Origin: Cohaesibacter marisflavi
GTDB taxonomy: Bacteria > Pseudomonadota > Alphaproteobacteria > Rhizobiales > Cohaesibacteraceae
Direction of reading: 5' to 3'
NCBI RefSeq assembly: GCF_900115225.1
Contig: NZ_FOVR01000001.1
Span: forward strand, 124,001 to 188,000
Length of the DNA stretch: 64,000 nucleotides
The translations under genes and the position numbers were made by a program. Under the pieces are notes generated by a model. That model ran no database searches. It was not told where the DNA came from and saw only the letters and a list, made by a program, of their open reading frames with translations. Of this stretch, positions 7,904 through 16,749 are shown one piece after another (the stretch's first letter is position 1; each line of letters opens with the position of its first letter).

Positions 7904-8773
7904 ATGAAATTATCAATCAATCAGATGCGCGCAGTGGAAGCCGTTGTGCGCACTGGCAGCTTCTCTGCTGCGGCCAAAGAGTTGGGCATTTCCCAACCCT
8001 CGGTTTCCAACCATCTCTCTGCGTTGGAAAAGCACTATCGCACACAATTGATCCATCGAAACGGGCGTCAGGCCGAGGCGACGGAAACCTGCCGCGAAAT
8101 CCTGTCACGCATTCGTTCCGTTCTGGCTATGACCGACGAGATCGAACATGCCCTTGAAGGGCGCCGGCGCATGCAGGCTGGTTCACTGCGTCTTGGCTAT
8201 TCCACCTATCAGTTTGCTATGCCCATTTTGTCAGACTTCATGACCCAGTTCCCGGAGGTGGAGATTGAAGCGCGCGCCATGGCTTCGAATGACCTTTTGC
8301 CCCTGCTGGAAGATGGCAAGTTTGATGTTGTTTTCATTACCTCGGATGAGGCGCCAAGCAGTTTGTATGTCGAAAAGATCCGCACTGAGCGGATCGTTCT
8401 CGTTGTCCCGCCGGATCATCCACTCTGCGGGAAGGGCTCGGCCAGTTGGCAGGATGTAGCCAATGCGGCTCTCGTGCAGAGGGAAAACAGCTCAGGCACG
8501 CGTCGGGTGTTTGAAAAGGCTGCAACTTCAGCTGGAGTGAAGCTGAACACGGTGCTTGCACTGGGGTCCTGGGGCGCTATTGTAACCACGATCAACAGCG
8601 GTATGGGCATCGGCGTAGCGATGGAAGGCGAGGTGCTGCCTTCCAACAATTTGGTCATCATTCCCATTGAAGATGAAACCCTCTCCGTTTCGCACTATCT
8701 TGCTTGCCTGCCAGAGATGCAGCATGTCTCCGCGATCAGGGCAATGTTCAATGCCCTTCAAGACAATGAGTGA
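7904..8773 (+). CDS. LysR-type regulator of the AEP operon
   Basis: 289 residues. The N-terminal winged HTH (about 1-60, LSINQMRAVEAVVRTGSFSAAAKELGISQPSVSNHLSALEK) is textbook LysR, followed by a linker helix and a periplasmic-binding-like effector domain from about 90 (LRLGYSTYQFAMPILSDFMTQFP). It heads the operon in the same direction as the transporter and phnWX genes, with a 161-bp gap that holds a T-N11-A palindrome. LysR regulators next to phnW commonly respond to AEP or its aldehyde; here that is inference from context. Confidence 0.9.
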   Translation: MKLSINQMRAVEAVVRTGSFSAAAKELGISQPSVSNHLSALEKHYRTQLIHRNGRQAEATETCREILSRIRSVLAMTDEIEHALEGRRRMQAGSLRLGYSTYQFAMPILSDFMTQFPEVEIEARAMASNDLLPLLEDGKFDVVFITSDEAPSSLYVEKIRTERIVLVVPPDHPLCGKGSASWQDVANAALVQRENSSGTRRVFEKAATSAGVKLNTVLALGSWGAIVTTINSGMGIGVAMEGEVLPSNNLVIIPIEDETLSVSHYLACLPEMQHVSAIRAMFNALQDNE

Positions 8774-8842
8774 AAATAGAAGTGGAAATCCCCGGCGGGG
8801 TGCGCGTCAGAATTGTGACTGTTCTATGTCATGACCCAATTG

Positions 8843-8857
8843 ATAGCTTTAAGCTAT
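8843..8857. promoter_or_regulatory. LysR-type box before the AEP transporter operon
   Basis: ATAGCTT (8843-8849) and AAGCTAT (8851-8857) form a perfect 7-bp inverted repeat with one central T; the core is a T-N11-A LysR motif (8844-8856). It lies 78 bp before the substrate-binding protein start, suitable for activation by the upstream LysR. Confidence 0.55.
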
Positions 8858-8934
8858 AGATAATGAATGTTCATAAAACTGTTAAATAGTGTCTCTAGGA
8901 AGGGGCTGCTCGATCCAAACAGGGAGACCTTCCA

Positions 8935-10989
8935 ATGAGCCCCAAATCCGTTTTTCTCGCCGGAGCGGCCTATGTCGCGCTGAGCGCTTCTGCCTTTGCT
9001 GCTTGCCCGGTAGCGACTGTTGCAGATATGAAAGGCCTGACCTCTGCCTATCCTGAGCAGTTTGAGTTGGCCGAATTTCAAAAAGCAGGTAGCTGCGAGC
9101 TGTCCTTTGCCCAGAACCCGGATATTGCCAAATTCAACAGCCAGATCCTCGGTAACAAAGAGCTGCCTGCGCTTGCGGATCGTTTGCCGCAAGAGCCACT
9201 GGTCGTGGCTCCTTATGATACAGTCGGCACCTATGGTGGTGTGATCACCGGTCTTTCCAAGGGGACTGAATCCGGCACCTCGGATCTTCTCTCCGTGCGC
9301 CATGTGAATCTAGTGCGCTATGCCGATGACCTTCAGACTGTGGTTCCGAACATTGCCAAGAGTTGGGAATGGAATGACGACTACACGCAGCTGACCTTCA
9401 CCCTGCGCAAGGGTCATAAATGGTCTGATGGCGAGCCTTTTACCGCTGCCGATATCGAATTCTGGTATAACGATCTGATCCTGAACAAAGATGTTTACGA
9501 GAAGACGCCGGGCCGCTGGCTGTTCGCCGGAGAGCCTGCTGCTGTCAAGGCGCTGGATGATGTTACCGTCTCCTTCACCTTCCCTGTGCCGACACCAGGC
9601 ATTCTCAACCGCTTCGCCGTTGACTATGGTCAAGCTTTCCAGCCCAAGCATTTTCTCGCCCAGTTCATGCCGAAATACAACAAGGATGCCGACAAGCTGG
9701 CCAAGGATATGGGGCTTGAGAATGGCGTTGCGGCAATCAAGATGTATTATGGCGGCTCCGACTGGAAAGACGTGCCGAGCCCGCTGCTGAAGGATGCTGA
9801 AGTCGCTGAGAGATTCGGTCGTGCCGTGGTGCCGACGCTGGAATCCCACATTGTGGTGGAAGAAAATGCCGAAGGCCGCAAGCTGGTCGCCAACCCTTAT
9901 TTCCATATGGTTGACACCGCTGGCAATCAGCTTCCCTATATTCCAGAAATTGACGAAAGCTACGTCAAGGACAAGGAAGTCCAGAATCTGAAGATCATGA
10001 ATGGTGAAGTTGTCTGGAAACAGCAGGCCGTCTTCTTGGAGGACTTCCCGCTGCTCAAGGAGAATGAAGCCAAGGGCAACTATACCGTTTCCTACGCGCC
10101 GACCTTCGGGGAGAATATCTTCTTCTCCTTCAACCGCACCCACAAGGATCCGGTGCTGGCCAAAATGTTCAATGACATCCGCTTTGAACGCGCCATGTCC
10201 ATTGCGCTGGATCGTGAAGAAATCAACGAGATTGTCTATCTGGGGCAGGGGACGCCGGCACAGGGTGTACCGGCCGAACCAAAGACCGTGTCTTTTGTTT
10301 CCGAAGACATCCTCAATCAGGATATCGAATTCGATCCTGATCATGCCAGAGAGTTGCTCGCCGATATGGGCCTCAAGGATGCTGATGGCGACGGCACGCT
10401 GGAACGTCCGGATGGCAAGCCGCTGGTGATCCGCCTGATTTATTCCTCTCAGGGTGTGCCAGTGAAGATGATGGAACTGGTGCGCGACTATTGGTCCGCC
10501 GTGGGTGTTCGCATCGATCTCAAAGAGGTGACTTCTGATGAATATCGCGCTGGCGCCAACAACAATGATCTTGATCTGACGACCTGGAAATATGACGGCA
10601 CCGCCGGTCCTGCCATTTCTCAGGATGTGACTGCGTTCATCCCGCCATTCGGGGATGTCTTCAACCCGGGCACCGGCTTTGCTTGGGCTCAGTGGATGGA
10701 TTCCGATGGCAAGGAAGGCGTGGAGCCACCTGCTTATGTCAAGAAGCTCTATGACCTGTCCGAGCAGTTCCTACAGGTTTCCATGGGCTCTGAAGAATCC
10801 AATAAACTGGGTGCCGAGATCGTCAAGATCCATGTCGACAATCTGCTGAAAATAGGCACCGTCGGCGATATCGTCGCGCCATTCATGTATCGTAATGATC
10901 TGAAAAACGTCAAACCGATCAAAGCCAAGTCTTACGACTTCTACTGGACATACCCATACCGCCCACAACAGTGGTTCCTGTCCAAATAA
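8935..10989 (+). CDS. ABC importer substrate-binding protein, family 5 (Opp/Dpp type)
   Basis: 684 residues with a signal peptide (FLAGAAYVALSASAFA, cleavage near residue 22). The mature start CPVATVADMKGLTSAYPEQFELAEFQKAG... is an N-terminal extension of about 70 residues with cysteines near 23 and 53. The family 5 core follows (VPNIAKSWEWNDDYTQLTFTLRKGHKWSDGEPFTAADIEFWY, about 136-180). Dpp/Opp binding proteins are usually 500-550 residues, so this is a long variant. Ribosome site AGGGAGA at 8921-8927. It is the first of five transporter genes leading into phnW. The ligand is inferred to be AEP or a larger AEP conjugate. Confidence 0.9.
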   Translation: MSPKSVFLAGAAYVALSASAFAACPVATVADMKGLTSAYPEQFELAEFQKAGSCELSFAQNPDIAKFNSQILGNKELPALADRLPQEPLVVAPYDTVGTYGGVITGLSKGTESGTSDLLSVRHVNLVRYADDLQTVVPNIAKSWEWNDDYTQLTFTLRKGHKWSDGEPFTAADIEFWYNDLILNKDVYEKTPGRWLFAGEPAAVKALDDVTVSFTFPVPTPGILNRFAVDYGQAFQPKHFLAQFMPKYNKDADKLAKDMGLENGVAAIKMYYGGSDWKDVPSPLLKDAEVAERFGRAVVPTLESHIVVEENAEGRKLVANPYFHMVDTAGNQLPYIPEIDESYVKDKEVQNLKIMNGEVVWKQQAVFLEDFPLLKENEAKGNYTVSYAPTFGENIFFSFNRTHKDPVLAKMFNDIRFERAMSIALDREEINEIVYLGQGTPAQGVPAEPKTVSFVSEDILNQDIEFDPDHARELLADMGLKDADGDGTLERPDGKPLVIRLIYSSQGVPVKMMELVRDYWSAVGVRIDLKEVTSDEYRAGANNNDLDLTTWKYDGTAGPAISQDVTAFIPPFGDVFNPGTGFAWAQWMDSDGKEGVEPPAYVKKLYDLSEQFLQVSMGSEESNKLGAEIVKIHVDNLLKIGTVGDIVAPFMYRNDLKNVKPIKAKSYDFYWTYPYRPQQWFLSK

Positions 10990-11019
10990 AGCCATCGACA
11001 AGGCTGCTCTAACCAATCA

Positions 11020-11065
11020 GGTGCGGGGAATGCTCTCCGCACCGGTGCCTGCCCATGTCGGCAGG
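11020..11065 (+). other. Two tandem hairpins after the binding-protein gene
   Basis: First hairpin: GGTGCGGGGA (11020-11029) with TCTCCGCACC (11034-11043), 10 bp including one G-U pair and a 4-nt loop. Second: CCTGCC (11048-11053) with GGCAGG (11060-11065), followed by GTTTTCC. Such elements after a binding-protein gene often protect its mRNA or attenuate read-through so that the binding protein exceeds the membrane parts. Confidence 0.55.
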
Positions 11066-11087
11066 GTTTTCCTGTGGGGATCCGAGA

Positions 11088-12083
11088 ATGCTTCGTTTTA
11101 CGCTTGAGCGACTGGTTGGCATGATTGTCACGATGGTGCTTGTTTCCATGATGGTTTTTCTGATCATGGAAATCCCACCTGGTGACTATGCGGATCGCTA
11201 TGCCTTCCGCAAATATTCAGGCACCGGTATCGCCATTACGGAAGCGGACATTGAGGCCATCCGGCATGATTTCGGCCTCGATAAACCCATGGCACTGCGC
11301 TATGTCGACTGGATTGGCAACATCGTTCTACATGGCGATTTCGGGCAGGCCTTCGCCTTTGAGACCGATGTGACCAAGGTCATCGGCGACAAGGTCTGGC
11401 TGACAATGGCGATCCTGTTTGGAACATTGCTGCTCACCTATCTGATAGCCATCCCAATAGGCATCTATGCCGCTGTCAGACGGGCCTCTTTTGCCGATTA
11501 CGGTCTCACGATCTTTTCTTATCTGGGGCTGGCTCTGCCCAACTTCCTGCTGGCTCTCATTCTGCTTTATTTCGTCAATCTCTGGTTCGGTGCGGACATT
11601 GGTGGATTGTTTTCAACGGGCATGTCCGATGCGCCTTGGTCCTTTGCCAAGGCATGGGATCTGATCAAGCATCTGTGGCTTCCGGCCTTCGTGCTGGCCT
11701 GGTCTGCGGTCGCCTATCAGATCCAGACCATTCGCGCCACCATGTCAGATGAACTCAACAAGCTTTCGGTTACGGCAGCGCGTGCCCGTGGTGTGCCGGA
11801 GACCAAGTTGCTGATCAAATATCCCGCCCGCCTTGCCATCAATCCGGTGGTCTCCACCATCGGCTTTGACGTCAACCGAATCTTCTCCGAGCTCCCCATC
11901 GTTGCCGTCGTGCTGGGGCTGACAGAGCTCGGCGAATTGCTGCTCAATGCCTATCTCGATCTCGACATGTATGTCGCCGGAGCCATCCTGCTGATGCTTA
12001 CCTTTGTGATTGTGTTGATGAACTTCATTTCGGACCTGCTGCTGGCCTGGCTTGATCCACGCATCAAACTGGGGAGCAATTGA
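11088..12083 (+). CDS. ABC permease, DppB/OppB family
   Basis: 331 residues, several membrane spans, beginning MLRFTLERLVGMIVTMVLVS as in DppB-like subunits. The binding-protein-dependent permease signature with the coupling helix is around LNKLSVTAARARGVPETKLLIKYP (about 220-243). The ATG at 11088 follows a GGGGATCC stretch; an earlier in-frame ATG at 11055 falls in the loop of a hairpin and lacks a ribosome site. It forms the channel with the next gene. Confidence 0.9.
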   Translation: MLRFTLERLVGMIVTMVLVSMMVFLIMEIPPGDYADRYAFRKYSGTGIAITEADIEAIRHDFGLDKPMALRYVDWIGNIVLHGDFGQAFAFETDVTKVIGDKVWLTMAILFGTLLLTYLIAIPIGIYAAVRRASFADYGLTIFSYLGLALPNFLLALILLYFVNLWFGADIGGLFSTGMSDAPWSFAKAWDLIKHLWLPAFVLAWSAVAYQIQTIRATMSDELNKLSVTAARARGVPETKLLIKYPARLAINPVVSTIGFDVNRIFSELPIVAVVLGLTELGELLLNAYLDLDMYVAGAILLMLTFVIVLMNFISDLLLAWLDPRIKLGSN

Positions 12084-12085
12084 TC

Positions 12086-13261
12086 ATGGCAGATATCACA
12101 GACACCTGCGCTTCCATGGTGACCTCAACCAAAGGAAAGAAAGAAAGCGCGAAGGAACACAAGAAGCGCCTCAAATATTATTCAGCCAGCCAATGGACCC
12201 TGATCTGGTGGCGTTTCCGTCGCCATCGTGCAGCCATGGTTGCTGCTGCGGTGCTTATCTTCATGGCGTTGTTGGGCATCTTTGCCGAGTTCGTGGCGCC
12301 CTATGGCCCAACTAGCCGCGACACCAAATATCTTGATGGCGCGCCTCAAGTGCCGCTCTTCTGCGATCAGAATGGTTGCTCATGGCGCCCCTTCGTGCAT
12401 GGTGTCAGTACAAAGCGAGATCCCGTGACGTTGCGGGCTATTTCGGTGCCCGATCCCGAGAAGCGTGTCTATCTCACCTTCTTTGCCCAAGGGGAAAAGA
12501 CAGAGCTCTTGGGCTTTATCCCCTCCAAGACCCATTTCTTTTTGTTGGATGACAAGCGTGCCAAGCTGCATCTTTGGGGCACGGATGATCTGGGCCGCGA
12601 TGTCTTTTCGCGCACGATCTATGCAACCCGTACCTCGCTTTCTATCGGTGTGATTGGCGTGTTGATCTCTTTCGTGCTCGCTCTCATCATCGGTGGCGTG
12701 GCTGGCTATGCTGGGGGCTGGGTGGACAACATCATCCAACGCGTGACCGAGGTTATCCGTGTGGTGCCGATCATCCCGCTCTATATGGGGCTGGCCGCAG
12801 CCATGCCCAAGGAATGGTCCACCACAGAAGTCTATTTCGCGATGACGCTCATCCTAGGCTTTTTTGGTTGGCCCACGCTGGCTCGACGCATCCGCTCACA
12901 GTTACTTTCCATCCGTTCGGAGGATTATGTGGTGGCGGCACGGCTGGCCGGAGCGCGCCCGTTGCGCATTATTTCCCAGCATATGCTGCCCAGCTTCACC
13001 AGCTTTATCATTGTCGATCTGGTGATTTCGTTCCCCTACATGATCCTCAGCGAGACGGCGCTGTCCTTCGTCGGCCTCGGCTTGCGCCCCCCCACGGTGT
13101 CTTGGGGTGTTTTGTTGCAACAGGCCCAGTCGGTGCGAGTCATCGAGCAGACGCCTTGGCTGTTTATTCCCGCAATCTTCGTGGTGTTGGCCGTGCTGGC
13201 CTTCACTGTGGTGGGCGATGGTCTTCGCGATGCGGCCGACCCATATTCTGACGCACGATAG
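12086..13261 (+). CDS. ABC permease, DppC/OppC family, with long external insert
   Basis: 391 residues, longer than the roughly 300 of DppC. A basic N-terminus and first membrane helix (about 52-72) are followed by an insert of about 100 residues (TSRDTKYLDGAPQVPLFCDQ... to FFLLDDKRAKLHLWG) before the usual DDLGRDVFSRTIYATRTSLSIG segment. The coupling region SEDYVVAARLAGARPLRIISQHMLP lies near 280. Similar inserts occur in YejE-like permeases. Start ATG at 12086 follows GGGGAGC; it is 2 bp past the previous stop, so the two are translationally linked. Confidence 0.88.
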   Translation: MADITDTCASMVTSTKGKKESAKEHKKRLKYYSASQWTLIWWRFRRHRAAMVAAAVLIFMALLGIFAEFVAPYGPTSRDTKYLDGAPQVPLFCDQNGCSWRPFVHGVSTKRDPVTLRAISVPDPEKRVYLTFFAQGEKTELLGFIPSKTHFFLLDDKRAKLHLWGTDDLGRDVFSRTIYATRTSLSIGVIGVLISFVLALIIGGVAGYAGGWVDNIIQRVTEVIRVVPIIPLYMGLAAAMPKEWSTTEVYFAMTLILGFFGWPTLARRIRSQLLSIRSEDYVVAARLAGARPLRIISQHMLPSFTSFIIVDLVISFPYMILSETALSFVGLGLRPPTVSWGVLLQQAQSVRVIEQTPWLFIPAIFVVLAVLAFTVVGDGLRDAADPYSDAR

Positions 13262-13282
13262 GAAACGGGAAGGATATCAATC

Positions 13283-14284
13283 ATGCTGAAAGTAGAAAAT
13301 CTCTCCATTTCCTTCCGCACCGATGAAGGGCTGATCACGCCGGTTCAGGATATTGCTTTTGAAGTCCAGCCGGGGCGCACGCTGGGCATCGTTGGGGAAT
13401 CCGGCTCGGGTAAATCCATCTCCACCAAGGCACTGATGCAGCTATTGCCCGGCAACGGCATCATTTCCAGTGAAGCGAAAATTCTCTATACCGACAAATC
13501 CGGAAAGACACGCGATATCAACAGGCTGGGAAAGAAGGGAAGGGCCATTCGCCATATTCGGGGTGGCGAAATAGGTATGATCTTTCAGGAGCCCATGGCG
13601 TCCTTCTCTCCCGTTTACACCATCGGTAACCAGATGGTGGAAGCGATCCGGCTGCATCGCAATGTCGGACGCAAGGATGCGCGCCGCATCGCCGTAGAAA
13701 TGCTCGACAAGGTGGGTATATCCAACCCGGAAGCACGGGTGGATCAGTATCCTCACGAAATGTCCGGCGGCATGCGTCAGCGGGCGATGATTGCACTGGC
13801 CCTGTCGGCAGGGCCCGCTTTACTGATCGCCGACGAGCCGACTACCGCGCTGGACGTAACCATTCAGGCACAGGTGCTTGAATTGATGCGTAACCTTCAG
13901 CGCGATCTTTCCATGGGCATGATTTTCATTACCCATGATCTAGGCGTTATTTCCCATATCGCCGATGATGTGGCGGTGATGTATCTAGGGACGATTGTTG
14001 AGCGAGGCCCGACCGACAAGGTCATCCACGAGCCAGCCCATCCCTATACGCAAGGACTGATCAAGGCCTTGCCCAGCGTCGACCGGCTGCATGACCGCTT
14101 GACGCCCATTCCCGGAGACATCCCCAGCCCCAACGACCGGCCCACAGGCTGCCCGTTTCATACCCGCTGCACCAAGGTGATTGCCGGGCTCTGCGATCAA
14201 CATCAGCCGCAGATTTTACAGGTGGGAGAAGATCACACCGTGCGCTGCTTCCTGCATGAAAAACAGCAAAGGGCAAGCGCATGA
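13283..14284 (+). CDS. ABC ATPase, DppD/OppD family
   Basis: 333 residues: Walker A GESGSGKS (38-45), Q-loop FQEP with Gln102, signature MSGGMRQR (160-167), Walker B LLIADEP (180-186), and the C-terminal oligopeptide-transporter extension with its cysteine-rich motif PTGCPFHTRCTKVIAGLCDQ. Ribosome site GGAAGGA before ATG 13283. It overlaps the next gene by 4 bp (ATGA) and powers the importer with it. Confidence 0.92.
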   Translation: MLKVENLSISFRTDEGLITPVQDIAFEVQPGRTLGIVGESGSGKSISTKALMQLLPGNGIISSEAKILYTDKSGKTRDINRLGKKGRAIRHIRGGEIGMIFQEPMASFSPVYTIGNQMVEAIRLHRNVGRKDARRIAVEMLDKVGISNPEARVDQYPHEMSGGMRQRAMIALALSAGPALLIADEPTTALDVTIQAQVLELMRNLQRDLSMGMIFITHDLGVISHIADDVAVMYLGTIVERGPTDKVIHEPAHPYTQGLIKALPSVDRLHDRLTPIPGDIPSPNDRPTGCPFHTRCTKVIAGLCDQHQPQILQVGEDHTVRCFLHEKQQRASA

Positions 14285-15432
14285 CCATGGACGCAACAAG
14301 GATGGACAACAGCACCAAACAAGAGAACGAGCTTCTCATCGAGGTCAAGAATCTTGAAGTCCGGTTCCCGATCCGCAAGAAGAAGCTTTTTTCATCTGAA
14401 GTCTCCTATCTGCGTGCGGTCGACGATGTCAGCTTTGACATAAGACGAGGCGAAACGGTCGGGTTGGTGGGAGAATCCGGCTCTGGCAAAACCACCGTTG
14501 GCCGCGCCATCCTGCGCGCCATTGACCCCACTGCAGGCGATGTGATCTTCCACACTCGCGAGCATGATATCTATCTCGACGAGCTGGAAGGAGAAGAGCT
14601 GCGCCGTTTTCGCAAGAAAATGGGCATGGTCTTCTCTGAAGGTCCCCATTCGATTGCGAATATGGCGAGTGACATTCTGCGTTCCTTTCGCCCGCGCATG
14701 AGCCTTGTCTTTCAGGACCCCTATTCTTCGCTTAATCCGCGCATGACTGTGCGTGACATCATTGCCGAGCCTCTGGTCGCATCCGGCATGATGAAAAATC
14801 GCGACAAGATCGATCAGCGGGTGCGCGATATCGCAAGTCGCTGCAAGCTCAATCTGGAGCATCTGCGCCGTTTCCCCCACGCATTCTCGGGCGGACAACG
14901 CCAGCGCATCTGCATCGCGCGGGCCTTGGTAACGCGGCCTGATTTTGTCGTATGCGACGAGAGCGTTTCCGCGCTGGATGTGTCCATTCAGGCAGAGATC
15001 GTCAATCTGCTCAAAGACCTGCAGGAAGAAATGGGCGTCGCCTTTCTGTTCATTGCCCATGATCTGTCTGTGGTGGCCCAAATGTCCCATCGTGTGGCCG
15101 TGATGTATGTGGGCAAGTTTGTTGAATATGCGCCTACCGAGAGTCTTTTCTATAAGCCGCGCCATCCCTATACACACGCGCTTTTGTCGGCCATTCCGAC
15201 CATAGATCCGGACGAGAGTTTCGATCCGATCAGGTTGGAAGGCGAAATTCCCAACCCGCTCGCCGCGCCATCCGGCTGTCGCTTTCACACCCGCTGCCCC
15301 TATGCCACGGAGCAATGCGCCAGTGAAATCCCGACTTGGCAGGAAATAGCGCCAGAGCATTTTGTGGCTTGCCACAGGGTGGATGAGTTCGATTTCTCGC
15401 GCGACAAACAAAGCGCAGATACCACCGATTAG
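14281..15432 (+). CDS. ABC ATPase, DppF/OppF family, with duplicated Q-loop segment
   Basis: 383 residues: Walker [10 protein letters not shown] (64-72), Q-loop [13 protein letters not shown] with Gln145, signature FSGGQRQRI (202-210), Walker B VVCDES (223-228), and the Cys motif [15 protein letters not shown] at the C-terminus. Between Walker A and the Q-loop it has about 30 extra residues. There [12 protein letters not shown] (109-120) resembles [12 protein letters not shown] (135-146), so the approach to the Q-loop looks partly duplicated. It overlaps the previous gene by 4 bp. The gap to phnW is 79 bp. Confidence 0.92.
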   Translation: MTMDATRMDNSTKQENELLIEVKNLEVRFPIRKKKLFSSEVSYLRAVDDVSFDIRRGETVGLVGESGSGKTTVGRAILRAIDPTAGDVIFHTREHDIYLDELEGEELRRFRKKMGMVFSEGPHSIANMASDILRSFRPRMSLVFQDPYSSLNPRMTVRDIIAEPLVASGMMKNRDKIDQRVRDIASRCKLNLEHLRRFPHAFSGGQRQRICIARALVTRPDFVVCDESVSALDVSIQAEIVNLLKDLQEEMGVAFLFIAHDLSVVAQMSHRVAVMYVGKFVEYAPTESLFYKPRHPYTHALLSAIPTIDPDESFDPIRLEGEIPNPLAAPSGCRFHTRCPYATEQCASEIPTWQEIAPEHFVACHRVDEFDFSRDKQSADTTD

Positions 15433-15511
15433 AAACCAGACCCAAAAGGGAGCAACCAGCTCTGCTGCTTCCCCAATAACCAAGAAAGTCTAACGAGAAG
15501 AGGATCGTCCG

Positions 15512-16726
15512 ATGTCCAAGCTGGACAATGAACGTGCCAACAATCTGAAAAGCAGTTTGCTGCCTGATCCCGAAATGGGCGAACCCTTTCTGCTGACACC
15601 CGGTCCGCTGACCACCTCCTTTGCCGTCAAGCAGGCGATGCTGAGGGATTGGGGCAGTTGGGATGGCGACTTCCGTGCCATGACCGCCGATATGCGCCGC
15701 CGACTGCTCGCTCTTTTGGGGGCGGAACAAGGTGCCTTTGAATGCATCCCCATGCAAGGCTCCGGCTCCTATCTGGTCGAAGCGATGCTCGGCAACATGG
15801 TGCCTAAAGATGGCAAATTGCTTGTGTTGGCCAATGGGGCCTATGGCCTGCGGGCAGCAAAGACAATGGAAGCCATTGGCAGGGCTTATCATCTGCTCGA
15901 CAAGGGCGATTATCTGCCTCCGCGTGGTGCCGAGGTGGCTGATATCCTTGCCAATGATCCTGCCATCACCCATGTGCTGGCGATCCATTGCGAAACCAGT
16001 TCGGGCATTCTCAACCCCATCGCCGAGATTTCCCAAGTCACCTATGCCGCCGGGCGCAAGCTGCTGGTGGATTCCATGTCTGCCTTTGGCGCCGTGCCCA
16101 TGGAGCCCGATCAGATCCGTTATGAAGCGCTGGTTTCCTCGGCGAACAAATGCATCGAGGGGGTGCCGGGCTTTGGTTTCGCGCTGGTGCGCCGCAGTGA
16201 GCTTATCGCCACCAAAGGCAACTGCCATTCTCTCAGTCTTGATCTTCATGCCCAATGGGAAAATCTGGAAAAGAGCGGCCAGTGGCGCTTCACGCCGCCG
16301 ACCCACGTGGTAGCGGCATTTCTTGAGGCATTGAAAGCCCATGAGGCCGAGGGCGGTGTAGCGGTGCGTGGGGCCCGCTACACCAGCAATCGCGACGTGA
16401 TGGTCGCCGGGATGCGGGAGTTGGGCTTTGAAACCCTGCTCGATGCGCGCTGGCTTTCGCCGATCATCGTTACCTTTTTCTGCCCGGCCGATGAGCGCTT
16501 CGTGTTTGATCGCTTCTATGAGCTGATGAAAGACAAGGGCTTCATCATCTATCCAGGCAAGCTGACGGTGGTGGAAAGCTTCCGCATTGGCTGCATCGGC
16601 CAGATGGATGAAGCCATCATGCGTCGCGTGGTGGCTGCGGCAAAACAGAGCCTTGAGGAACTGGGCGTAACAAGCGCCGCCCCGCCTCAGGCAGCCTTTG
16701 AAGAACGCAAGAAACTGAACGCTTGA
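15512..16726 (+). CDS. phnW: 2-aminoethylphosphonate--pyruvate transaminase
   Basis: 404 residues, class V aminotransferase. FLLTPGPLTTSFAVKQAMLRDWGSWD (about 26-51) and QGSGSYLVEAML (82-93) are PhnW-like; the cofactor Asp is in LVDSMSAFGAVP (Asp187) and the PLP Schiff-base lysine is Lys213 in SSANKCIEGVPGFGF. It transfers the amino group of AEP to pyruvate, giving phosphonoacetaldehyde and alanine. The next gene, phnX, uses that product, which makes the assignment firm. It follows the ABC importer genes in the same direction with no terminator between. Confidence 0.96.
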   Translation: MSKLDNERANNLKSSLLPDPEMGEPFLLTPGPLTTSFAVKQAMLRDWGSWDGDFRAMTADMRRRLLALLGAEQGAFECIPMQGSGSYLVEAMLGNMVPKDGKLLVLANGAYGLRAAKTMEAIGRAYHLLDKGDYLPPRGAEVADILANDPAITHVLAIHCETSSGILNPIAEISQVTYAAGRKLLVDSMSAFGAVPMEPDQIRYEALVSSANKCIEGVPGFGFALVRRSELIATKGNCHSLSLDLHAQWENLEKSGQWRFTPPTHVVAAFLEALKAHEAEGGVAVRGARYTSNRDVMVAGMRELGFETLLDARWLSPIIVTFFCPADERFVFDRFYELMKDKGFIIYPGKLTVVESFRIGCIGQMDEAIMRRVVAAAKQSLEELGVTSAAPPQAAFEERKKLNA

Positions 16727-16749
16727 GGGCCATTCGGAGAGAGAAAATC

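Noticed and set aside
11055-11087. Upstream start for the first AEP-operon permease
   Set aside because: The ATG lies in a hairpin loop with no ribosome site; the start at 11088 matches family N-termini.
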